From positions 1 to 64,000 of the forward strand of contig NZ_WLYI01000023.1 of the NCBI RefSeq assembly GCF_009707515.1: DNA of 64,000 bases, read 5' to 3'. Made by a program: the position numbers and the translations under genes. Positions 58,576 through 64,000 of the stretch are shown here, piece after piece. This DNA comes from Pseudomonas karstica (GTDB lineage Bacteria; Pseudomonadota; Gammaproteobacteria; Pseudomonadales; Pseudomonadaceae). The notes under the pieces were generated by a model. The model was not told the origin of the DNA and did not search any database. It saw only the letters and a program-made list of their open reading frames with translations. The stretch's first letter is position 1. Each line of letters begins with the position of its first letter.

Positions 58576-59403
58576 CTATCGGTTTGTCCCGCTGATCTGC
58601 CGTTGCAGGTTCTGCACCTGGCTTTGCAAAGTAGTGACATTGCGGGTGGTCTGGATGCGGAACACATCGAACTCCTTGGTAGTCGGACCGTCAGCGGTGG
58701 CCTGGCGATTGTCCTGCTCGCTCTTGAGCACCAGCAGGTCCTGCTCCAGACGGGCAAGGGCCGCCGCCGGGTTACCCTGCTTCTTCAAGGCCACCACATC
58801 AGCGGACAGTTCCTTGAATTCCGCATCGCGCTTGCCGGCATCGGCTTGTGCCGCCTTGAGCGCTGCCACAGCCTCCGTCAGGGCCTGCACCTGCCCTTGC
58901 ACCTGTGTATTGAAAGCAGTCAATTCGGTGGTACTGGCAGTCATTTGCGCCAGCCGGTTATCCAGGTCGGTGGCCTGGCCGGCCACGCCCAACTGCTGTT
59001 TGCCCTGCTCCAGCAATTGGGTTTCCAACTGTTTGATCTGCAATTTCAGCGCCTCACTGCCGTTATTGACGCTGGCCTCGCTAGCCACCACCTTGCCGGA
59101 AATGTCCTGCAGGCGCCCGGCCGCTTCTTCACTGATACGCGCAAAGCTTTCCTGGGTCGCCACCAATTGCTGGCCCATCAGGGAAATCTGCTGGAAGCTC
59201 CACCAGGCAAGCCCGGCGAAGGCAAACAGCAAAGCCCCAACCAACGCCCACAACGGCCCGGTGCTGGCGCTCTTGACCTTAACGATTGGCGCTGGCCGGG
59301 AGCGCACGGACGTGGCGGCGGCCGGCTCAAAATCATCATCACTCCCGGTGTCCGCACGCAAGCTGGGAACGTTGTCGAAGTCGTCGTTAGCATCGTTACG
59401 CAT
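58576..59403 (-). CDS. Coiled-coil membrane protein, hypothetical
   Basis: A 275-residue protein with an acidic disordered N-terminus (MRNDANDDFDNVPSLRADTGSDDDFEP), one transmembrane segment (PLWALVGALLFAFAGLAWW, about 50-68) and a long predicted coiled coil with heptad-like Leu/Ala/Gln spacing up to the C-terminus. The coiled coil is probably periplasmic. No enzymatic motif is seen; it may be a structural or envelope-scaffolding protein. It stands alone between the sugar operon and the SDR gene. Confidence 0.75.
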   Translation of the reverse strand: MRNDANDDFDNVPSLRADTGSDDDFEPAAATSVRSRPAPIVKVKSASTGPLWALVGALLFAFAGLAWWSFQQISLMGQQLVATQESFARISEEAAGRLQDISGKVVASEASVNNGSEALKLQIKQLETQLLEQGKQQLGVAGQATDLDNRLAQMTASTTELTAFNTQVQGQVQALTEAVAALKAAQADAGKRDAEFKELSADVVALKKQGNPAAALARLEQDLLVLKSEQDNRQATADGPTTKEFDVFRIQTTRNVTTLQSQVQNLQRQISGTNR

Positions 59404-59531
59404 GAATCAACCTTAAACCGTGAAGTAGCCACATGAAAACTGGGGGCTGAGTATAACCCCCTTGCCTATCGCACTGATCGACCCGGAACCGGAAGTTCGG
59501 TTCCCGGTGTGTCACAGGCCATTTGTCGGTT

Positions 59532-60530
59532 CTATTTAAGCAGCCCATCCTGGGCCTTCCACCAACTGCAGAACTCGTCGAGGGCCGTCCACAGACTGAC
59601 CTTGGGCTGGTAATCGAGATAATGCCGGGCGCGGCTGATATCGAGGGTAAAATCTTTGTTCATCACCTGCATGCCCAGCCTGGACAGGGAGGGCTCCGGC
59701 CGCCCTGGCCACATCGCACAGAACGCTTCGTTGAGCGCCGCAACGCTGTAGGACAAGCCATAGGAACGGTAACGTGTGACCTGGGGCATTTCCATTTGCC
59801 GCATCACATAATTCACCACATCCCATATCGGCACCGGGGTGCCGTTACTGATGTTGTAGGCCTTGCCCAAGGCGGAGCCCGTGGCCAGCAAGCTGCTGAG
59901 CAACGCCTCGTTGAGGTTGTGCACGCTGGTGAAATCGACCTTGTTCAAACCATCGCCAACGATTGCCAGGCGATTCTTGCGCTGCATTCTCAATAGCCGA
60001 GGGAAGATGCTCATATCGCCGGCACCAGTGACAAACCGTGGCCGCAGGGCCAGTACTTCGAGGCCAAACTCCTGGGCACCGAAGACTTTCTGTTCCGCCA
60101 GGTATTTAGTGGCCGCATACGGATGCTTGAAGCGCTTGGGTACTTGCTCTTCGGTCAACCCCTGGTGATCGCGGCCATCGAAGTAGATCGACGGTGACGA
60201 CAGATGCACCAGACGCCCGACCCGCCGCTTGAGACAGGCCTCAACGACGTTTTCGGTCACCAGCACATTGCCCTGGTGGAAGTCCTGATAACGCCCCCAC
60301 AGCCCCACGGCACCTGCACAATGCACCACTGCCTCGACATCGCGACACAGGTGGCGCACCAGGTCCGGATCACTCAAGTCGCCCTGGATAAACTCGGCGC
60401 CGCGTCGTACCAGGTGCTCGACACTTTCGGCCCGCCGCCCGTTGACCCGTACATCCAGGCCCTGCTCCAGGGCAAAGCGCGCAAAACGCCCGCCGATAAA
60501 GCCGCTTGCGCCAGTGACCAGAATTTTCAT
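59532..60530 (-). CDS. NAD-dependent epimerase/dehydratase family (3-beta-hydroxysteroid dehydrogenase-like)
   Basis: A 331-residue extended short-chain dehydrogenase. The NAD site is MKILVTGASGFIGGRFARFALEQG and the catalytic YAATKYLAE supplies Tyr and Lys; the upstream LVHLSSPSIYFDGRDH gives the Ser. LRPRFVTGAGDMSIFPRLLRM is typical of the 3-beta-HSD branch. The start was placed at the Met opening the Rossmann strand. The substrate is unknown. Confidence 0.87.
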   Translation of the reverse strand: MKILVTGASGFIGGRFARFALEQGLDVRVNGRRAESVEHLVRRGAEFIQGDLSDPDLVRHLCRDVEAVVHCAGAVGLWGRYQDFHQGNVLVTENVVEACLKRRVGRLVHLSSPSIYFDGRDHQGLTEEQVPKRFKHPYAATKYLAEQKVFGAQEFGLEVLALRPRFVTGAGDMSIFPRLLRMQRKNRLAIVGDGLNKVDFTSVHNLNEALLSSLLATGSALGKAYNISNGTPVPIWDVVNYVMRQMEMPQVTRYRSYGLSYSVAALNEAFCAMWPGRPEPSLSRLGMQVMNKDFTLDISRARHYLDYQPKVSLWTALDEFCSWWKAQDGLLK

Positions 60531-60631
60531 GCAGACTCCTACAGATGCAGCCACAAGCTTCAAGCCTCAAGCTGCCAGTTGAATACGGTCTGCAAGCGCT
60601 TCTCTTGCAGCTTGTAGCTTGACGCTTGGCG

Positions 60632-61525
60632 CTACGGATACGGCACCAGCCATTGGCCCGTTGCCCGCGCCAGGTGCTCGGTCAGCAACCCGAGCAATTG
60701 CCCACCACTGCGCCAATGATGCCAGTACAGTGGCACATCGATCGATTTATCTGGCAACAACTCCACCAGGACACCCCGTTCAAGTTGATCACGCACCTGT
60801 AGTTCGGGCACCAGTCCCCAGCCCAATCCGGCCTCTACCAAGCGCATGAAGCCTTCGGATGACGGGCATAAATGATGCTCGAAACCACCGTCGACGCCCA
60901 GGGATGCCAGGTAGCGATGCTGCAGGAAATCATCGGGACCGAACACCAGCGCCGGGGTATGCGCTACACGATCGGCACGTACGCCCTCTGGAAAGTGCCG
61001 AGCGATAAACCCAGGGCTCGCCAGCGCCCGATAACGCATCGCCCCCAGCAGCAAGCTGCGGGCACCGGCGACAGGTCGCTCGCTGGCACAGATACACGCC
61101 GCCACTTCACCGGCCCGCATGCGCTTGAGTCCAACGGTCTGGTCCTCCACCACCAAATCCAGCAGCAGGTGCTGCTCGGCGCAAAACTCGCTTACCGCCT
61201 CGGCCCACCAAGTGGCCAGGCTATCGGCATTCAGCGCAATGCGCAGACGCTCCGGCATGCCCTCTTCATCCAGCGCCGGGACCTGGCTTTGCAGGTCGCG
61301 CTCCAGCAGCCGCACTTGCTGGACATGGTTGAGCAACCGCCGGCCAATGTCCGTCGGGGTCGGCGGCGTTGCCCGTACCAGCACCGGCTGGCCGATCCGG
61401 GCTTCCAGCAATTTGATGCGTTGGGAGATGGCCGATTGGGAAACCCCGAGCACTTGAGCGCCCCGTTCAAACCCGGCCTGTTCCACGACTGCCGCCAAGG
61501 CGGCCAGCAACTTATAGTCGAACAT
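60632..61525 (-). CDS. argP: LysR-family regulator ArgP
   Basis: A 297-residue regulator. The winged helix MFDYKLLAALAAVVEQAGFERGAQVLGVSQSAISQRIKLLEARIGQPVLVRATPPTPTDIGRRLLNHVQQVRLLE is distinctive for ArgP/IciA. In E. coli it activates argO in response to arginine and lysine. Here it is divergent from an ACT-domain gene followed by an ArgO-type exporter, its probable targets. Confidence 0.92.
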   Translation of the reverse strand: MFDYKLLAALAAVVEQAGFERGAQVLGVSQSAISQRIKLLEARIGQPVLVRATPPTPTDIGRRLLNHVQQVRLLERDLQSQVPALDEEGMPERLRIALNADSLATWWAEAVSEFCAEQHLLLDLVVEDQTVGLKRMRAGEVAACICASERPVAGARSLLLGAMRYRALASPGFIARHFPEGVRADRVAHTPALVFGPDDFLQHRYLASLGVDGGFEHHLCPSSEGFMRLVEAGLGWGLVPELQVRDQLERGVLVELLPDKSIDVPLYWHHWRSGGQLLGLLTEHLARATGQWLVPYP

Positions 61526-61622
61526 CAGTTTTCCTAATGAGCGATCAGTAATATTGGTTTTTCTTATACAGCTTCAACCCCAAGAATAGCCAGCATCGCT
61601 TCTCCATTTTCAAGGATCCCCC

Positions 61623-62024
61623 ATGGCTGGTGAAACCGCTCTGGCAACGCTGCTGCGCAGCATGAGCCCGCACCTCAACGCTGGCGAATATGTGTTTTGC
61701 ACCCTGCCCGACTACCGCATCCCGGACGGTTGCGAGGTGATCGGCAGTTTTCGTGAACAAGAAGGCCTGACGCTGATTGTCGAGCGTCAACAGGCTGAAC
61801 AGGCCGGGCTTACCTACGACTACATCGCCGCCTGGATCACCTTGAACGTGCATTCCGCCTTGGAAGGGGTCGGCCTGACAGCGGCCTTCGCCAATGCCTT
61901 GGGCCAGGCGGGGATCAGTTGCAACGTGATTGCCGGTTATTACCATGATCACCTGTTTGTCGGCCGGGGCGATGCCGAACGCGCCATGAATGTTCTGCAC
62001 CAATTGGCAGCCAACGCGGAGTAA
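61623..62024 (+). CDS. ACT domain-containing protein
   Basis: A 133-residue protein with tandem ACT-like halves: YVFCTLPDYRIPDGCEVIGSFREQEGLTLIVERQQAEQAGL and AAWITLNVHSALEGVGLTAAFANALGQAGISCNVIAGYYHDHLFV. ACT domains bind amino acids. It is five bases upstream of the exporter and divergent from argP, so it may report or modulate amino acid levels for export. The exact role is unknown. Confidence 0.85.
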   Translation: MAGETALATLLRSMSPHLNAGEYVFCTLPDYRIPDGCEVIGSFREQEGLTLIVERQQAEQAGLTYDYIAAWITLNVHSALEGVGLTAAFANALGQAGISCNVIAGYYHDHLFVGRGDAERAMNVLHQLAANAE

Positions 62025-62029
62025 AGACG

Positions 62030-62632
62030 ATGTGGCAAAGTTATGTGAATGGCCTGCTGGTGGCCCTCGGGCTGATTATGGCTATCGGTACCCAAAACGC
62101 CTTTGTCCTGGCACAAAGCCTGCGCCGGGAGCATCACCTGCCGGTGGCGGCACTGTGCGTGGTGTGCGATGCCATCCTGGTCGCCGCCGGGGTGTTTGGC
62201 CTGGCAACGGTGCTGGCTCATAGTCCGCTACTGCTGGCCGTTGCCCGCTGGGGCGGCGCGGCATTCCTGCTGTGGTACGGCGCCCTCGCCCTGCGCCGGG
62301 CCTGTTCGCGGCAACACCTGGAGCAAGGACAACACCACAAGGTTCGCTCGTTGCGCGCGGTGCTGCTCAGTGCCTTGGCGGTGACGCTGCTCAATCCCCA
62401 TGTGTATCTGGACACGGTGTTGCTGATCGGTTCCCTGGGCGCCCAGCAAACCGAACCCGGCGCTTACGTCGCAGGTGCCGCCAGCGCTTCACTGTTATGG
62501 TTTTCCGCCCTGGCCCTCGGCGCCGCCTGGCTCGCACCATGGTTGGCACGCCCGGCGACCTGGCGGGTGCTGGATCTGTTGGTGGCGGTAATGATGTTCA
62601 GCGTGGCCTATCAATTGGTAAGCGCAGGTTGA
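62030..62632 (+). CDS. argO: LysE/ArgO-type arginine/lysine exporter
   Basis: A 200-residue membrane protein with about six hydrophobic segments. GLLVALGLIMAIGTQNAFVLAQSLRREH and AVTLLNPHVYLDTVLLIGSLGAQ are the LysE/ArgO signatures. It exports basic amino acids and is likely activated by the divergent ArgP. It is in an operon with the ACT-domain gene. Confidence 0.92.
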   Translation: MWQSYVNGLLVALGLIMAIGTQNAFVLAQSLRREHHLPVAALCVVCDAILVAAGVFGLATVLAHSPLLLAVARWGGAAFLLWYGALALRRACSRQHLEQGQHHKVRSLRAVLLSALAVTLLNPHVYLDTVLLIGSLGAQQTEPGAYVAGAASASLLWFSALALGAAWLAPWLARPATWRVLDLLVAVMMFSVAYQLVSAG

Positions 62633-62698
62633 ATATTCCAAAAGGCTCTGGAACCTCTATTCCACACAGTTGTTGCGTGGTTTTGCCGCAGCCTTAGA

Positions 62699-62707
62699 TG
62701 CTATGAT
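62699..62707 (+). promoter_or_regulatory. Candidate extended -10 promoter of sodB
   Basis: TGC-TATGAT is an extended -10 about 100 bases before sodB, with no good -35. It would give a long 5' leader, which in Pseudomonas sodB is a known target of the PrrF small RNAs. Confidence 0.4.
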
Positions 62708-62808
62708 CCGGACCCTGCGCCGCAAAGAGTACAAACTCCCCGGCGCTTGTCTGGCCGCCCGTGATCGGCCTTGCGCTCACCGCAACTGACCTGATTAGGA
62801 GAATCATC

Positions 62809-63405
62809 ATGGCTTTCGAATTGCCGCCGCTGCCTTATGCACACGATGCCCTGCAGCCGCACATTTCCAAGGAAACCTTGGAATACCACCACGACAAGCA
62901 CCACAACACCTATGTCGTGAACCTGAACAACCTGGTGCCAGGCACCGAGTTCGAAGGCAAGACCCTGGAAGAAATCGTCAAGTCTTCCTCCGGCGGTATC
63001 TTCAACAACGCCGCTCAGGTCTGGAACCACACGTTCTACTGGAACTGCCTGGCGCCAAACGCCGGTGGTCAACCTACTGGCGCACTTGGCGATGCCATCA
63101 ACGCAGCGTTCGGTTCGTTCGACAAGTTCAAGGAAGAGTTCACCAAGACTTCCGTCGGCACCTTCGGTTCCGGTTGGGGCTGGCTGGTGAAAAAAGCTGA
63201 CGGTTCCCTGGCCCTGGCCAGCACCATCGGCGCCGGCAACCCGCTGACCAGCGGCGACACCCCGCTGCTGACCTGCGACGTATGGGAACACGCCTACTAC
63301 ATCGACTACCGCAACGTGCGTCCCAAGTATGTGGAAGCGTTCTGGAACCTGGTCAACTGGAAGTTCGTTGCCGAGCAGTTCGAAGGCAAGACCTTCACCG
63401 CTTAA
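62809..63405 (+). CDS. sodB: Iron superoxide dismutase
   Basis: A 198-residue Fe-SOD. Metal ligands are in EYHHDKHHNTYV, QVWNHTFYWNC and CDVWEHAYYIDYRN. The FNNAAQVWNHTFYW and AFGSFDKFKEEF patterns are of the Fe type. AGGAGA precedes ATG at 62809; an in-frame upstream Met is not part of the family. A strong terminator follows. Confidence 0.98.
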   Translation: MAFELPPLPYAHDALQPHISKETLEYHHDKHHNTYVVNLNNLVPGTEFEGKTLEEIVKSSSGGIFNNAAQVWNHTFYWNCLAPNAGGQPTGALGDAINAAFGSFDKFKEEFTKTSVGTFGSGWGWLVKKADGSLALASTIGAGNPLTSGDTPLLTCDVWEHAYYIDYRNVRPKYVEAFWNLVNWKFVAEQFEGKTFTA

Positions 63406-63425
63406 GCCACACTTGCAGTAGAAAG

Positions 63426-63450
63426 AGCCCGGCAATTGCCGGGCTTTTTT
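63426..63450 (+). terminator. Rho-independent terminator of sodB
   Basis: AGCCCGGCAATTGCCGGGCT folds as a perfect inverted repeat, followed by six Ts. Confidence 0.93.
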
Positions 63451-63489
63451 GTGGAAGAACAAAAACTGGAAAAACAGGTCTGCAATAGC

Positions 63490-63518
63490 GGAACTCAACG
63501 ATGGGAATATGCCACCCA
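63490..63518 (+). promoter_or_regulatory. Near-consensus hrp box (HrpL-dependent promoter)
   Basis: GGAACT (63490-63495), a 16-base spacer, and CCACCCA (63512-63518) match the hrp box GGAACC-N15/16-CCACNNA recognised by the ECF sigma factor HrpL, differing at one base. It points at the 56-residue gene starting 46 bases downstream. Confidence 0.6.
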
Positions 63519-63563
63519 CGGACAGGGAGGAATCCTCCTCTCGCTAATGTCGGAGATTTTACT

Positions 63564-63734
63564 ATGGATCCAGTTTCAATAGCGGCAATGGCTGCCCCGA
63601 TCGTGATGCCAATCATCCAGCAAGGCGCACAGATGGCGATGGACATGGCTGGCAGTGCTCTGAAATCGGTCATGGATCAAGCCAAGCCGGGTGCAGATCA
63701 GCAGTCACAATCACCGGCTCAAATAACATTTTAA
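63564..63734 (+). CDS. 56-residue Met/Ala-rich protein behind a hrp box, unknown
   Basis: The gene has CGGAG eight bases before ATG. The product starts MDPVSIAAMAAPIVMPIIQQ and continues with an amphipathic, Met-rich helix (AQMAMDMAGSALKSVMDQ) and a polar Gln/Ser tail. It has no Cys and no signal peptide. Size, composition and the upstream hrp box suggest a type III secretion accessory protein such as a small pilin- or helper-like substrate, but there is no family match that I recognise. The following 254 bases hold no gene I can support. Confidence 0.55.
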   Translation: MDPVSIAAMAAPIVMPIIQQGAQMAMDMAGSALKSVMDQAKPGADQQSQSPAQITF

Positions 63735-63988
63735 GAACACCCGGCGCCCTGCTGTTCTACCCAGCGTCAAAAAGCATTCGCCCCAGCACACGCTAAGGCG
63801 CGCGAAAGGACGGCGGATACAATCCGCCTCCTACCCGAAAAAACGTCCGGTAACACAACACCTCCTGACCCCTCTGGGGCTAACATCCATACAGCACCTC
63901 CCCGCAGCCCGAAGCACTGGCAGCCATAATGCCCCTTTGACTGCCATTAAAGGATTGCCAATACTCATGGCATCTTGAGGCTACCCGC

Positions 63989-64000
63989 ATGGAACAAGGA
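63989..64000 (+). CDS. Possible gene start truncated by the window edge
   Basis: ATG GAA CAA GGA at the very end is preceded by TTGAGG about eleven bases upstream. Only four codons are visible, so the identity cannot be judged. Confidence 0.25.

Noticed and set aside
57626..59416. Forward-strand 596-codon open frame
   Set aside because: It spans two reverse-strand genes and their gap. The sequence is low-complexity shadow translation with no domain.
60531..60631. Imperfect CAAGCTTCAAGC-type repeat between the SDR gene and argP
   Set aside because: It resembles a degenerate REP (AGCTTCAAG / CTTGTAGCTTG), but the arms are too irregular to define boundaries.

Overview
The window is chromosomal DNA of a fluorescent Pseudomonas, most likely of the P. 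fluorescens group. It is GC-rich, carries typical GTAGGAGCGAGC-type REP palindromes, and has gene orders known from this genus: the ung / enoyl-CoA hydratase / rsuA / phaG block, zwf-pgl-eda next to hexR, and gtsABCD-oprB. No plasmid, prophage or CRISPR locus is visible. Lower-GC, degraded DNA is confined to about 40.1-41.2 kb, with a small transposase scar near 9.7 kb.

1-5.6 kb: a ~135 bp tandem repeat array, then housekeeping genes (ung, an enoyl-CoA hydratase/isomerase homologue, a Tyr/Gly/Arg-rich lipoprotein, a Cys-rich mini-protein with an RsuA-type pseudouridine synthase), phaG for feeding fatty-acid intermediates to PHA or HAA synthesis, and tRNA-Gly(CCC). 5.6-20.8 kb is accessory: a LysR / dicarboxylate-amino acid symporter / double-domain Asp-Glu racemase module; an IS5 scar; a trimethylamine monooxygenase (tmm) cluster with a DMT transporter and two very small proteins, convergent with a sarcosine-oxidase-like enzyme and a MetQ-like binding protein; a Tat-exported MmgE/PrpD protein with a divergent LysR; LysR/RidA; a hicAB toxin-antitoxin pair; ogt.

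20.9-30.6 kb is a complete trans-4-hydroxy-L-proline catabolic locus: 2-epimerase, FAD/2Fe-2S/FAD D-hydroxyproline dehydrogenase, deaminase of the DHDPS family, 2-oxoglutarate semialdehyde dehydrogenase, an Ldh-family imine reductase, an APC permease and a PAS-AraC regulator. A perfect 15-bp spaced inverted repeat lies in its divergent promoter region. 30.6-40 kb holds a small lipoprotein, a Fet4-like membrane protein, DUF4142, a LysE exporter, a LysR-fosA pair, and a reverse-strand cluster of CoA-transferase, HMG-CoA-lyase-like enzyme and MFS transporter with a LysR gene. 40-46.2 kb: a decayed alpha-oxoamine synthase gene, an MFS exporter, a DUF4917 (SIR2-like) protein, and an XRE-cupin regulator divergent from a class II aldolase and a DHDPS-family lyase.

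46.2-58.4 kb is the glucose module: Entner-Doudoroff genes zwf-pgl-eda, HexR with a candidate operator, a mutarotase, OprB porin, the GtsABCD ABC importer and an AGE-family sugar isomerase. Hairpins sit between gtsA/gtsB and gtsD/oprB. 58.5-64 kb: a coiled-coil membrane protein, a sterol-dehydrogenase-like SDR, argP divergent from an ACT-domain gene and argO, and sodB. At the right edge a near-consensus hrp box (HrpL promoter) precedes a Met/Ala-rich 56-residue protein, which hints at a link to type III secretion. The strongest leads for something undescribed are the tmm cluster with its micro-proteins, the half-inactivated racemase fusion, the hydroxyproline operator, and the hrp-box gene.
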